NCBI GenBank assembly: GCA_965249925.1
Contig: OZ252260.1
Coordinates: 5,146,001 to 5,210,000 of the forward strand
Source: Hoeflea_A sp965249925
Lineage (GTDB): Bacteria > Pseudomonadota > Alphaproteobacteria > Rhizobiales > Rhizobiaceae
Reading direction: 5' to 3'
DNA length: 64,000 bases
Below are positions 1 through 10,180 of the stretch, in pieces. A model generated the notes under the pieces. The model was not told where the DNA came from. It made no database searches and was given only the letters and a program-made list of their open reading frames with translations. The position numbers and the translations under genes are program-made. The number at the start of each line of letters is the position of its first letter. Position 1 is the first letter of the stretch.

Positions 1-477
1 GCGCAACCGGGACAACACACGTTCCACGTTGCCATCCACGACGGCTGCGGCGCGATCAAACGCGATGGCTGCGATGGCTGCCGCCGTGTAGTCGCCGATA
101 CCCGGCAACGCCCGCAAAGCGGCTTCATTTTCCGGGAATTCGCCACCGTGCACGTACACCACGGTTTCAGCGCATTTTTTCAGATTTCGAGCGCGCGAAT
201 AGTAGCCGAGACCGGCCCACGCCTTCAGGACATCTTCCTCGCTGGCCGAGGCCAGGGACGCGACATCGGGCCATCGTGACAGAAACGCAGCATAATATGG
301 CTTGACGGCCTGCACGGTGGTTTGCTGCAGCATGATCTCCGACAGCCACACCCGATAGGGATCGGGCCGTATTCCGGCTTTGCGTCTGCTCGGCGCCACA
401 CGCCACGGCAAATCGCGGTGGTGCCGGTCGTACCATTCAAGAAGCAACCGGGATACCGGGTCCGTCTGTCGAGTCAT
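1..477 (-). CDS. mutY: A/G-specific adenine glycosylase, N-terminal part (cut by window edge)
   Basis: Base-excision repair enzyme that removes adenine mispaired with guanine or 8-oxoguanine. About 159 N-terminal residues are present and the C-terminus runs off the left edge. Visible family marks are WLSEIMLQQTTV, which carries the catalytic glutamate region, then the helix-hairpin-helix LPGIGDYTAAAIAAIAF and the VVDGNVERV motif with the catalytic aspartate. The Fe-S cysteine cluster and the NUDIX-like C-terminal domain would lie outside the window. It starts at an ATG at 477 and is transcribed divergently from the DUF721 gene at 599. The order mutY/DUF721/DsbA/SMC is, from memory, common in Rhizobiales. 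Confidence 0.93.
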   Translation of the reverse strand, partial: MTRQTDPVSRLLLEWYDRHHRDLPWRVAPSRRKAGIRPDPYRVWLSEIMLQQTTVQAVKPYYAAFLSRWPDVASLASASEEDVLKAWAGLGYYSRARNLKKCAETVVYVHGGEFPENEAALRALPGIGDYTAAAIAAIAFDRAAAVVDGNVERVLSRLR

Positions 478-598
478 GGAGGCCTTCGGCAATTGCAGGT
501 GTTGCAAACCCCTTGTAAACTGTCGCAGCGGTGTGGCAACACGCGGGTCCGTGTGAATCAAGCTTTGTCCACGCCGCCGGCAGCGGAGACGGACCGGA

Positions 599-1102
599 AT
601 GGCGGGTCGCAAGGGCGCCAAGCAGATCAGCGAGATTGCCAACGGGGTGCTGGATCCCGTGCTGGCGAAGCGCGCCGGCATCAATACCACCCTGCTTGGC
701 ATGTGGGACGACATCGTCGGATCGGAGTTTGCCGATTGCACGCGTCCGGAGCACATTAAGTGGCCGCGCCGGAACGGGCCGGACGATAGTTATGTTCCGG
801 GCACGCTGACCATTGCCTGTGAGGGGGCACGCGCCTTGTTTTTGGCCCATGCCCAGGACCAGATGATCCAACGCCTGAACGGCATTTTTGGGTTTCCGGC
901 AATCGCCAAAATCAGAATAGTCCAAAAACCTGTCAATACCGGGCCTCGGTCGAAGCCGCGCCGGGACATGACAGAGATGGAGCGGGTCCGTCTCAACCAG
1001 ATGATGGCAGGCGTCGAAGATCCGAAACTACGTGCTGCCCTGATGCGCCTGGGAACCGGAGTCCTGAGCCGATCCGGCAAGCCGCGGATAACGCCCTTGT
1101 GA
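599..1102 (+). CDS. DUF721 (DciA-like) domain protein
   Basis: 167-residue protein of the DUF721 family, whose better-known member DciA is a loader or partner of the replicative helicase in bacteria lacking DnaC. The conserved feature is a KH-like fold in the N-terminal half. The stretch LGMWDDIVGSEFADCTRPEHI followed by GTLTIACEGARALFLAHAQDQMIQRLN (given here for its pattern) matches the family plan. The C-terminal ~60 residues are basic. Purine-rich sequence GGAGACGGA precedes the ATG at 599. The gene lies in the mutY-DUF721-DsbA-SMC cluster. A role in replication initiation is family-level inference. Confidence 0.85.
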   Translation: MAGRKGAKQISEIANGVLDPVLAKRAGINTTLLGMWDDIVGSEFADCTRPEHIKWPRRNGPDDSYVPGTLTIACEGARALFLAHAQDQMIQRLNGIFGFPAIAKIRIVQKPVNTGPRSKPRRDMTEMERVRLNQMMAGVEDPKLRAALMRLGTGVLSRSGKPRITPL

Positions 1103-1190
1103 ATTTGTCGGGCGTAAAACAGTTGTCCCGACACAATTGTGGCTTTAACTACTGTCGAAATACACGGACCGTCATGAAAGGGTCGTTCCA

Positions 1191-1934
1191 ATGCCGCTGA
1201 TCACCGCCACTGTTTTTCGTCATGCGTCGAAACTGGCTGCCGGAGCCGCTCTCGCCCTTGTCTTAGCCGCCTGTTCAGACAGCGGTAGCGATACGACCAG
1301 AATGTCGGACAGCGGAGCCGGGACTGTCACGGAAACGGCCATTGATCCGGTGACCACAGGATCGGTTGATGTCCCGAGCCCCGATGGCACTGTGGACATG
1401 GAGGAAGTGCTGAAGCCGGGCCCGTTGAAGGAAATGTATGTCGGTGACCCCGATGCACCGGTTAAAATCGTCGAGTACATGTCGATGACCTGCCCGCATT
1501 GCGCGGCATTTCACGAAGACACCTTCAAGCAGATCGTCACCGATTATGTCGATACCGGCAAGGTCCAGTTCATCATGCGCGAGTTCCCCTTCGACCCGCG
1601 CGCAACCGCGGCCATCATGTTGGCGCGCTGTGCGCCGGAGGAGAATTTCTTCCCGATGGTCGACGTTCTTTTACAGCAGCAGAGCAACTGGGCGCGCGCC
1701 CAGAACGCGGCTCAGGCACTGCTCGACATCTCCAAGTCGGCCGGTTTCACACAAGAAACGTTTGAAGCCTGCTTGACGAACCAGAAACTTGTGGACGATG
1801 TGAATACAGTCAGACAGAAAGCGGCGGAGGAATTCGGGGTAAACTCGACCCCGACATTTCTGATTAATGGCAAGCGGTATTCGGGCAACATGTCTGCAGA
1901 AACGATGTCGGCGCTTATCGACAGCATGTTGTAG
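1191..1934 (+). CDS. DsbA-family thioredoxin-fold lipoprotein
   Basis: Predicted periplasmic, membrane-anchored thiol:disulfide oxidoreductase. The N-terminus has a lipoprotein signal ending in the lipobox LVLAAC (Cys28), followed by a Ser/Thr/Asp-rich linker to about residue 75. The thioredoxin-like domain starts near residue 85, with the redox motif CPHC at residues 101-104 and the cis-proline loop STPTF near residue 222. An alpha-helical insertion lies between them, as in DsbA/DsbG-type proteins. 247 residues is normal for the alphaproteobacterial branch found upstream of SMC. The substrate is unknown. Confidence 0.88.
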   Translation: MPLITATVFRHASKLAAGAALALVLAACSDSGSDTTRMSDSGAGTVTETAIDPVTTGSVDVPSPDGTVDMEEVLKPGPLKEMYVGDPDAPVKIVEYMSMTCPHCAAFHEDTFKQIVTDYVDTGKVQFIMREFPFDPRATAAIMLARCAPEENFFPMVDVLLQQQSNWARAQNAAQALLDISKSAGFTQETFEACLTNQKLVDDVNTVRQKAAEEFGVNSTPTFLINGKRYSGNMSAETMSALIDSML

Positions 1935-2024
1935 CGCCGCGTCGCCTGTCGGGTATGCGTCGGCGTTTGAATTGCCGGCGCCCAATATGTTGCCTGGCGC
2001 CAAACTTCACGGGCGGGAATGTCC

Positions 2025-5000
2025 ATGAAGTTTAACAAACTACGCCTTCTGGGCTTTAAATCTTTCGTCGAACCAACTGAATTCTATATAGAAAAAGGGC
2101 TAACGGGTATCGTTGGCCCAAACGGCTGCGGCAAGTCCAACCTGGTGGAAGCCATGCGCTGGGTGATGGGCGAAAACTCCTATAAGAACATGCGTGCGTC
2201 CGGCATGGACGACGTGATTTTCTCCGGCTCCGGCAACCGACCGGCCCGCAACACCGCCGAGGTCGGGCTGTTTTTGGACAACACCGATCGCAGCGCGCCG
2301 GGCGCCTACAACGATCAGGACGAAGTGCAGGTCTCGCGCCGAATCGAGCGCGAATCAGGCTCCGTTTACCGAATCAACGGTAAGGAAGCGCGGGCAAAGG
2401 ACGTGCAATTGCTGTTTGCGGATGCCTCGACCGGAGCCCGTTCACCCTCGATGGTCGGCCAGGGGCGCATCGGCGAGCTGATCCAGGCCAAGCCGCAGGC
2501 GCGCCGTCAGTTGCTGGAGGAGGCGGCCGGCATCTCCGGGCTGCATTCGCGGCGTCACGAGGCCGAACTGAGGCTGCGCGGGGCGGAGACCAATCTGGAA
2601 AGACTGGACGACGTGATCGCCGAACTGGACGGCCAGATCGACAGCCTCAAACGACAGGCACGGCAGGCGAACCGTTTCAAGAAGATCTCCGCCGAGATCC
2701 GCGAAGCCGAGGCGGCGGTGCTGCACATCCGGTGGACGGAGGCCAAAGCGGCCGAGGCCGAGGCCGAGTCCGCCCTGGCAGGCGCGACAGCGGAGGTCGC
2801 CGAACAGGCCCAGCACCAGATGGAGGCGGCGAAGCAGCAGGCGATCGCGGCCAGCAAGCTGCCGGATCTGCGCGACGCGGAAGCGCGCGCGGCCGCCGCC
2901 CTGCAGCGATTGCAGATCGCCCGCACCCAGATCGAGGAGGAGGCGGAACGTATTGCCGGTCGCAAGGCCGAGATCGACCGCCGTCTGACCCAGCTCCACG
3001 ACGACATTGCGCGTGACGAACGGATGATTGCCGACAATGCCGGTATCCTGGAACGGTTGGAGCAGGAGGCCATCGACATCGGTAAAGTGCTTGCCGAGAG
3101 CGATACGCGGTCGGCAGCCACCCGGTCGGATTTCGATAAGGCACAGTCCAAACTCGCTGACAGCGAGGCAGCCCATGACCGCCTGAATGCCGAGCGTGCC
3201 GAGGCGGCGGCAACGCGTGGCCAGTTGGAACGGACGATCCGCGATCTCGGCGAGCGCAAGACACGGCTGCAGGCTCAATTGGATGCGGCACGTCACGAAC
3301 TGGAGGAGATCGCCGGCAAGATCGCGACCTTACCCGATCCGGCCGAAAAGAAGGCGCTGGTGGAGACCGCCGAGGCGGCGATCGGCGAGCTGGAGCGGAC
3401 ACTGGCCGGCATCGACGCGCGCATCGAACAGGAACGCCAAGACGAGGTCGGGCTCCGCAAACCGGTCGAAGAAGCCCGTTCGGATCTCAATCGGATCGAA
3501 ACCGAAGCCAGTACGATTTCCCGGATTCTCAACGCCGGAGACGCAGGCGGTCTGTTCCCGGCCATTGTCGAAACGATCAAGGTGGAACGCGGTTTCGAAG
3601 CGGCCCTTGGCGCTGCGCTCGGAGACGATCTGGAGCGTCCCGACGATCCGGCTTCTCCGGCCCATTGGGCCCTGGTGACAGCCGGTTCCCCCGATCCGGC
3701 TCTGCCGGCCGGCATCGAGCCGTTGTCGGCCCATGTCGATGCGCCGAAGGTGCTTGCCCGGCGCCTGGCGCAGATTGGACTGGTGGACAACGAGGCCGAG
3801 GCGGTGGCACGCCGCCATGAGCTGCGGCCCGGTCAGTGTCTGGTCGACCGTGACGGCGCTCTGTGGCGCTGGGACGGATATACGGCACGCGCCGATGCGC
3901 CAACGGCGGCTGCTCAACGCCTTGCCCAAAAGAACCGACTGGCCGAACTCGATGCCGAAGCGATTGTCGCGACAAAGCGGTTGCGGGGTGCCGAGGAGGC
4001 GCTTTCCAGGAACCAGGAGGGCCAGCGCCGACTGTTGGAACAGCAGCATGAGGCGAGGGATCTGATGCGCGGCGCACAACGCGGCCTTGCGGAAGCCCGT
4101 GAGGCTCACCTGGCAGCCGAACGCTCAGCCGGTCAGTTCGCCAGCCGGCGCGATGTGCTGACCGAATCGGTAAGCCAGTTGTCGGCGCAGCTGGAGGACA
4201 TCGGTACACAGCTGCACGGCGCGCAGACTGCGCTGGCCGTCGCTCCGGAACTGACCGCACTCGACCAGAGCCTGGCGCGTCTCGCCGCGGAAGTGGCGAC
4301 CGACCGGGGGCAGCTCGCCGAAGCAAGGGCCAAACATGACGGCCTGCAGCGGGAGAACGCTGCGCGGCAGCAACGGCTTGAGACCATCGAAGGTGAAAGG
4401 CAGGGCTGGGGGCAGAGGATTTCCGATGCCGGTACGCACATCGCCGCTTTGCGCGAGCGGCTGGTCGAGGCGCAGGGCGAGGCGGAAGCCCTCGCCGAGG
4501 CGCCCGACGATATCGACCTGCGGCGGCGAAAGATCATGAACGAACTGACTTCGGCCGAAGCAACCCGCAAGCAGGCGGCCGATGTCCTGGTGGCTGCCGA
4601 AGACCAACAAAAGGAACTGGACCGGCTGGCAGCCGAAGCGGTGGAAAACCTGTCACGCAGCCGTGAGAAGCGCGGACGACAGGAGGAGCGGTTGGACGCT
4701 GCGCATCAGCGCCGCAAGGATGCTGAGATGCGCATCCGAGAAACCTTGAAGTGCGAGCCGCACGAGGCCATGAAACAGACCGGTCTGGCGATCGATGCCG
4801 ACCTGCCGGATCCGGAACAGCTTGAATTGCGTCTTGAGCGCTTGCGCATCGAACGTGAGCGCCTCGGTGCGGTCAATCTGCGCGCCGAGGAGGAACAGCG
4901 CGAACTGTCGGAGCGGCTCGAGACCATTGTCGTCGAACGGGAGGACGTGATCGAAGCGATCGCCAAGCTCCGTCAGGCAATCCAGAACCTGAATCGCGAG

Positions 5001-5489
5001 GGGCGGGAACGGTTGCTCAACGCCTTCGACGTCGTCAACGAACAGTTCCGGCGGCTGTTCACGCATCTGTTCGGCGGTGGCACGGCGGAACTGCAGTTGA
5101 TCGAATCGGACGATCCGTTGAACGCCGGTCTGGAGATTCTCGCCCGGCCCCCTGGCAAGAAGCCACAGACCATGACGCTGCTGTCGGGGGGCGAGCAGGC
5201 GCTGACGGCAATGGCTCTGATCTTTGCCGTGTTTTTGACCAACCCGGCGCCGATCTGCGTGCTCGACGAGGTCGATGCGCCGTTGGACGATCAGAATGTT
5301 GAACGGTTCTGCAACCTGATGGACGAGATGGCGGCGTCAACGAACACCCGCTTTGTGCTGATCACTCACAATCCGATCACCATGGCGCGCATGGACCGGC
5401 TGTTTGGTGTGACCATGGCGGAACAGGGCGTCTCCCAGCTGGTGTCGGTCGATCTCCAGACAGCCGAGGAGTTGCGTGACGCGAGCTAA
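2025..5489 (+). CDS. smc: Chromosome segregation ATPase SMC
   Basis: Structural maintenance of chromosomes protein (condensin core), about 1154 residues. Walker A GPNGCGKSN is at residues 31-39. Long coiled coils rich in Arg, Glu and Ala flank a hinge domain around residues 500-650. The ABC signature LSGGE is near residue 1053 and Walker B CVLDEVDAPLDD near 1080, followed by the LITHN switch region. An ATG six bases upstream (2019) is in frame, but GGGCGGG at 2011-2017 is correctly spaced only for the ATG at 2025, so I prefer that start. Kleisin partners ScpA/ScpB are not in the window. Confidence 0.96.
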   Translation: MKFNKLRLLGFKSFVEPTEFYIEKGLTGIVGPNGCGKSNLVEAMRWVMGENSYKNMRASGMDDVIFSGSGNRPARNTAEVGLFLDNTDRSAPGAYNDQDEVQVSRRIERESGSVYRINGKEARAKDVQLLFADASTGARSPSMVGQGRIGELIQAKPQARRQLLEEAAGISGLHSRRHEAELRLRGAETNLERLDDVIAELDGQIDSLKRQARQANRFKKISAEIREAEAAVLHIRWTEAKAAEAEAESALAGATAEVAEQAQHQMEAAKQQAIAASKLPDLRDAEARAAAALQRLQIARTQIEEEAERIAGRKAEIDRRLTQLHDDIARDERMIADNAGILERLEQEAIDIGKVLAESDTRSAATRSDFDKAQSKLADSEAAHDRLNAERAEAAATRGQLERTIRDLGERKTRLQAQLDAARHELEEIAGKIATLPDPAEKKALVETAEAAIGELERTLAGIDARIEQERQDEVGLRKPVEEARSDLNRIETEASTISRILNAGDAGGLFPAIVETIKVERGFEAALGAALGDDLERPDDPASPAHWALVTAGSPDPALPAGIEPLSAHVDAPKVLARRLAQIGLVDNEAEAVARRHELRPGQCLVDRDGALWRWDGYTARADAPTAAAQRLAQKNRLAELDAEAIVATKRLRGAEEALSRNQEGQRRLLEQQHEARDLMRGAQRGLAEAREAHLAAERSAGQFASRRDVLTESVSQLSAQLEDIGTQLHGAQTALAVAPELTALDQSLARLAAEVATDRGQLAEARAKHDGLQRENAARQQRLETIEGERQGWGQRISDAGTHIAALRERLVEAQGEAEALAEAPDDIDLRRRKIMNELTSAEATRKQAADVLVAAEDQQKELDRLAAEAVENLSRSREKRGRQEERLDAAHQRRKDAEMRIRETLKCEPHEAMKQTGLAIDADLPDPEQLELRLERLRIERERLGAVNLRAEEEQRELSERLETIVVEREDVIEAIAKLRQAIQNLNREGRERLLNAFDVVNEQFRRLFTHLFGGGTAELQLIESDDPLNAGLEILARPPGKKPQTMTLLSGGEQALTAMALIFAVFLTNPAPICVLDEVDAPLDDQNVERFCNLMDEMAASTNTRFVLITHNPITMARMDRLFGVTMAEQGVSQLVSVDLQTAEELRDAS

Positions 5490-5660
5490 ATGAGTGCTTG
5501 CGACACCTATCCGAGCTCACCGATTCGGCAAACGCGATAATTCAATCGATAAAAACCCCCATCCATCCTTTTGACCTATGGCGCTTGGCGGGACACTTCG
5601 GCTATGTGAAGCGCGCGGGGATCGGGACGGTTTCCGAAAACGGCCGGCATGGAGAGGAAC

Positions 5661-8327
5661 ATGGCCCATTGGGTCTACACGTTTGGAGACGGCAAAGCTG
5701 AGGGCAGCGCCCGGGCGCGCGATCTGCTCGGGGGCAAGGGCGCCAATCTTGCCGAAATGAGCAATCTGGGTTTGCCGGTACCGCCCGGCATGACGATCAC
5801 CACCGAGGTGTGCAGTCACTACTACGCCAATGGTCGCAGCTATCCGTCAGATCTCACCGGCGAGGTTGAAAAGGCGCTTGATCACATTGGCCAACTAACA
5901 GGGCGGCGCTTTGGCAACGCGGATAAACCGCTACTGCTTTCGGTGCGTTCGGGTGCCCGAGCTTCCATGCCCGGCATGATGGACACGGTCCTGAACCTCG
6001 GTCTCAACGACCAGTCGGTCGAAGCTTTGGCTCGCGACGCGGAGGATGAGCGATTCGCCTATGACAGCTACCGGCGCTTTATCCAGATGTATGCCGACGT
6101 TGTGATGGGTGTCGATCACGAGGTTTTTGAGGAGATCCTTGAGGACGAAAAAGCCCGGCGCGGCTACGAATCGGACACCGATATGGTGGCCGACGACTGG
6201 AAGCAGGTGATCGATCGCTACAAGCAGATTATTGAAGAAGAGCTCGACCAGCAGTTTCCGCAGAACCCGGATGAACAGTTATGGGGTTCAATCGGCGCCG
6301 TGTTCTCCAGCTGGATGAACGCCAGGGCCATCACCTACCGGCAATTGCATGATATCCCGGCCGAATGGGGTACGGCGGTGAACATCCAGGCCATGGTGTT
6401 TGGCAATCTCGGTGATACCTCGGCGACCGGCGTTGCCTTCACGCGCAATCCCTCCACCGGCGACAACGCGCTCTACGGCGAGTTCCTCGTCAACGCCCAG
6501 GGAGAGGACGTCGTCGCCGGGATCCGCACGCCGCAGAGTATTACCGAACGCGCCCGCATCGAGGCGGCGTCCGACCGGCCGTCGCTGGAAAAGCTGATGC
6601 CGGATGCGTTTGCCGAATTCCGCCAGATCTGCGACCGATTGGAAACACACTATCGGGACATGCAGGATCTGGAGTTTACCATCGAGCGCGGCAAGCTCTG
6701 GATGCTGCAGACCCGAACCGGCAAGCGCACCGCCAAGGCGGCGCTGAAAATAGCGGTCGATCTGGCCGAGGCTGGCATCATCACGCAGACCGAGGCGGTA
6801 CGCCGTATCGACCCGGCCTCGCTCGACCAGCTGCTGCACCCGACCATCGATCCGCGTGTTGTGCGCGATGTCATCGGCGCCGGCCTGCCGGCTTCTCCTG
6901 GTGCCGCCACAGGCGAAATCGTGTTCACGTCAGAGGATGCGGTGTCGAGAAGCGAGGCGGGCCACCAGGTGATCCTGGTGCGCGTCGAAACGAGCCCGGA
7001 AGATATTCACGGGATGCACGCTGCACAGGGCATTCTGACCACGCGCGGCGGCATGACCAGCCATGCGGCGGTGGTCGCTCGCGGCATGGGTACACCCTGT
7101 GTTTCCGGTGCCGGCAACCTGCGTGTCGACATGCATAGCCGCCGGCTGCTCACCGTCTCCGGGACACTCAACGAGGGCGACGTGATCACCCTGGACGGGT
7201 CGACCGGCCAGGTATTGAAGGGTGCGGTGCCGATGCTGCAGCCGGAACTGTCAGGCGATTTCGGGCGATTGATGGAATGGGCCGATGCGGCGCGCCGGAT
7301 GCGTGTGCGCACAAATGCCGAAACACCGGCCGACGCCCGTGCCGCCCGCAGCTTCGGCGCCGAGGGGATCGGTCTATGCCGCACCGAGCACATGTTCTTC
7401 GAAGGCGACCGTATCGTCGCCATGCGAGAGATGATCCTGGCAGGCGATGAAGAGGGCCGGCGCGCCGCGCTGGCCAAACTGCTGCCGATGCAACGATCGG
7501 ACTTCGCCGAACTGTTCGAAATCATGCAGGGCACGCCAGTGACCATTCGCCTGCTTGACCCTCCGTTGCATGAGTTCCTGCCGAAATCGCCGGAAGAGAT
7601 CGCCGAAGTCGCAGCGGCGATGGGTGTTCCGGCCGAACAATTGCGGGAGCGCACCGACTCTCTACACGAATTCAACCCGATGCTGGGACACCGCGGCTGC
7701 CGACTGGCGGTATCGTATCCGGAAATCGCCGAAATGCAGGCCCGGGCGATTTTCGAAGCGGCGATCGAAGCCGGTCGGGCAACCGGATCGCATGTGGTGC
7801 CGGAAGTGATGATACCGCTGGTCGGACTGATGTCCGAATTGCATTTCGTCAAGCAACGCATTGACGGGGTGGCGCAGGCGGTGATGGAGGAGGCGGGCCA
7901 GCAGATCGACTACCTGGTCGGCACCATGATCGAACTGCCCAGGGCGGCTATCATGGCCAGGGAGATTGCCGAGGCTGCTGAGTTTTTCTCATTCGGCACC
8001 AACGACCTTACTCAAACCACGTTCGGCATTTCGCGCGATGACGCGTCGACCTTCCTGGCGACCTACCAGCAGAAGGGAATCATCGAAAAAGATCCGTTCG
8101 TCTCGCTGGATGTCGACGGAGTCGGCGAACTGGTGCGCATGGCCACCGACAAAGGCCGGCTCGGTCGCGCCGATATCAAATTGGGCATCTGCGGCGAGCA
8201 CGGAGGCGATCCGTCCTCCATTCGCTTCTGTGAGCAGATCGGTCTGGACTATGTATCGTGTTCGCCGTTCCGCGTGCCGATCGCTCGACTGGCGGCCGCC
8301 CAGGCGGCGCTCGAGCAAGAGGACTGA
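5661..8327 (+). CDS. ppdK: Pyruvate phosphate dikinase
   Basis: Interconverts ATP + phosphate + pyruvate and AMP + PPi + phosphoenolpyruvate. About 888 residues, the standard length. The N-terminal nucleotide-binding domain begins with LLGGKGANLAEM. The swivelling phosphohistidine domain carries TRGGMTSHAAV with the catalytic His near residue 468. The C-terminal PEP/pyruvate TIM barrel ends with GICGEHGGDP, whose Cys (about 844) is the general acid. An in-frame ATG at 5649 overlaps the sequence GGAGAGG, which is better read as the ribosome binding site of the ATG at 5661. The 171 bases upstream hold no gene. Confidence 0.96.
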   Translation: MAHWVYTFGDGKAEGSARARDLLGGKGANLAEMSNLGLPVPPGMTITTEVCSHYYANGRSYPSDLTGEVEKALDHIGQLTGRRFGNADKPLLLSVRSGARASMPGMMDTVLNLGLNDQSVEALARDAEDERFAYDSYRRFIQMYADVVMGVDHEVFEEILEDEKARRGYESDTDMVADDWKQVIDRYKQIIEEELDQQFPQNPDEQLWGSIGAVFSSWMNARAITYRQLHDIPAEWGTAVNIQAMVFGNLGDTSATGVAFTRNPSTGDNALYGEFLVNAQGEDVVAGIRTPQSITERARIEAASDRPSLEKLMPDAFAEFRQICDRLETHYRDMQDLEFTIERGKLWMLQTRTGKRTAKAALKIAVDLAEAGIITQTEAVRRIDPASLDQLLHPTIDPRVVRDVIGAGLPASPGAATGEIVFTSEDAVSRSEAGHQVILVRVETSPEDIHGMHAAQGILTTRGGMTSHAAVVARGMGTPCVSGAGNLRVDMHSRRLLTVSGTLNEGDVITLDGSTGQVLKGAVPMLQPELSGDFGRLMEWADAARRMRVRTNAETPADARAARSFGAEGIGLCRTEHMFFEGDRIVAMREMILAGDEEGRRAALAKLLPMQRSDFAELFEIMQGTPVTIRLLDPPLHEFLPKSPEEIAEVAAAMGVPAEQLRERTDSLHEFNPMLGHRGCRLAVSYPEIAEMQARAIFEAAIEAGRATGSHVVPEVMIPLVGLMSELHFVKQRIDGVAQAVMEEAGQQIDYLVGTMIELPRAAIMAREIAEAAEFFSFGTNDLTQTTFGISRDDASTFLATYQQKGIIEKDPFVSLDVDGVGELVRMATDKGRLGRADIKLGICGEHGGDPSSIRFCEQIGLDYVSCSPFRVPIARLAAAQAALEQED

Positions 8328-8361
8328 CAGCCCGGCACCGACCAATCCGATTAAGGCACGA

Positions 8362-10101
8362 TCAAAGCGGCGGCGCCTTGGTCGAATAGACGGCCTCGTC
8401 GGTCAGCACGAAGTCGATGCGGTCATCTTGCAGTGCCTTCAGGCATTGCGCCGGCGTGTCGATGATTGGCTCCTCGTGCGCGTTGAAGCTGGTGTTGATC
8501 ATGACTGGAAGTCCGGTCAGATCGCGAAACGCCCGCACAGTATCGGCATAGGTCGGGTTGCTGTCGCGATCGATGATTTGCGGCCGCGCAGTGCCGTCGA
8601 CGTGCACGACAGCCGGAATCCGGTCCCGCCAGTGCTGTCTCACCGCCGTGGTGATTGTCATGAAGCGGCACGCGTAGGCGTTGCCGTCGTCGATCTCAAA
8701 CACGTCCCCGGCATCCTCGGCCAGCACGACCGGCGCAAAGGGCATGAACTCCGAACGGTTCAACCGCTGGTTCAGACGATCGTTGATCGCCGCATCCGCG
8801 GGACTGCCGATAACCGACCGGTTGCCCAGCGCGCGCGGCCCGAATTCCATGCGGCCGCGATAGATCGCACCAACCCAACCATTGGCGCACAATTGCGCGG
8901 CAGTCGCTGCCGGCCCGCCATCGATCCGCTTGACCCCGTCGGCGGCAGCCAGTGTCGCATCGGCCGTGGCCTTGTGGTCACGGCCGAGATAGACATCCGA
9001 CAGCGGCCTGCGACGCTCCAGAAAGGCCGGCAAGCCGTCGCGCTGCATCAGGTACTGATAGGCACCGCCGACCGGAATGCCTTCGTCGCCCATGCCGGGA
9101 AACACGAAAATGCTGTCCACCTCGGTTTCTTCGTACAACAGCCGGTTCAAGCGGACGTTGGCGAATATGCCGCCGGCAAGCGCGAGATGGCGGGCTTTGG
9201 TCTGGTCCAGCAGACGTCGCACGGATTCCAGCACCAGATCTTCCAGCAACTGCTGAATGGTAGCAGCCGCGTCCTCGCGCGACAGAGATTGGGCAACCGA
9301 CTTCAATTCCGAATCCATCGCCGCATAGCTGTCGAAATCGGAGTGAATCCGGCCGTCGGCATCGACGCGGAAATGCGCGCGCAGACGTTCGAGCCCTTTG
9401 GGCGCACCATACGCCGCCAGCCCGGTCAGCTTGCCCTCGTGACGATTGCGCTTGAAGCCGAGCGCCCGCGTCATGCGGCCGTACGCTTGTCCAAGACTGT
9501 CAATGGTGGTCGGCTTGAGCAGTTCGCCATCACCGCCGTAAAGCGTCTCGAATCGCCCGTTCGCCAGATGGTGGAAGCTGTAATAGATGTTGTCGCCACG
9601 GCCGTCCGCCGTATAGGCCAGCACGTTGTCCTTGGGCATATGAAACAGGGCGGAGAGCGCATGCGCGTCGTGGTGGTTGTAGTAAAACAGGGCCGTCGAC
9701 GGCGACACGCCGAGAAGACGCCGCAACGCCTGTTCGTCCACGACGTCCGAAGCATTCGTGGTTCCGGCGCGGATCAGTTCGGCTTCGAGTGTCCGGTGTG
9801 GTGACCGGCCGCGCAGGTGTTCAAAACGGTAGCGCAGCCTGTGCAGGGCCGACAATGAGGCATAGAGGTCGGCGGGAAAACGGCCGCGGGCCAGACAAAC
9901 CGCGCCGATATCGCCACGCGCGATACCACAGATGTCGAGCACTTCGTCTATGGCTTCGTCCGGGATTCGGCCACCATCGCCCTTGTGCCGGGTCAAGCGC
10001 TCCAGCTGCACGGCCGCCAGCAGTTGATAATCGTCAAGAACGGCGGCCGTTGCGTCATGATGGCCGGATTGCAGGGAGAGGATCTTCATGGCACGCAGCA
10101 C
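8362..10101 (-). CDS. NodU/CmcH-type carbamoyltransferase
   Basis: About 579 residues, the usual size of the family that transfers a carbamoyl group from carbamoyl phosphate onto a small molecule hydroxyl. The N-terminal ASKHA-like domain starts with ILSLQSGHHDATAAVL and contains YYNHHDAHA and YTADGRGDN. The C-terminal YrdC-like domain has FGPRALGNRS and MINTSFNAHEEPI. The substrate cannot be read from sequence. The upstream neighbour on the same strand is a class III aminotransferase 80 bases away, so the two may be co-transcribed. The GTG at 10101 and the ATG at 10089 (MKILSLQSGHH) are both possible starts; neither has a clear Shine-Dalgarno sequence. Confidence 0.88.
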   Translation of the reverse strand: MLRAMKILSLQSGHHDATAAVLDDYQLLAAVQLERLTRHKGDGGRIPDEAIDEVLDICGIARGDIGAVCLARGRFPADLYASLSALHRLRYRFEHLRGRSPHRTLEAELIRAGTTNASDVVDEQALRRLLGVSPSTALFYYNHHDAHALSALFHMPKDNVLAYTADGRGDNIYYSFHHLANGRFETLYGGDGELLKPTTIDSLGQAYGRMTRALGFKRNRHEGKLTGLAAYGAPKGLERLRAHFRVDADGRIHSDFDSYAAMDSELKSVAQSLSREDAAATIQQLLEDLVLESVRRLLDQTKARHLALAGGIFANVRLNRLLYEETEVDSIFVFPGMGDEGIPVGGAYQYLMQRDGLPAFLERRRPLSDVYLGRDHKATADATLAAADGVKRIDGGPAATAAQLCANGWVGAIYRGRMEFGPRALGNRSVIGSPADAAINDRLNQRLNRSEFMPFAPVVLAEDAGDVFEIDDGNAYACRFMTITTAVRQHWRDRIPAVVHVDGTARPQIIDRDSNPTYADTVRAFRDLTGLPVMINTSFNAHEEPIIDTPAQCLKALQDDRIDFVLTDEAVYSTKAPPL

Positions 10102-10180
10102 AATGGCGTGCCGCCGCCAGCGCCAATCGCTTTCATTCGATCACTCCTATAGTCGGATGAAGTTTGCGGGAATGGGCTCA

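Noticed and set aside
7966..9804. Long plus-strand open frame (612 codons) over the ppdK end and antisense to the carbamoyltransferase gene
   Set aside because: No recognisable domain; composition is that of the reverse strand of a GC-rich gene, and both underlying genes are clear.
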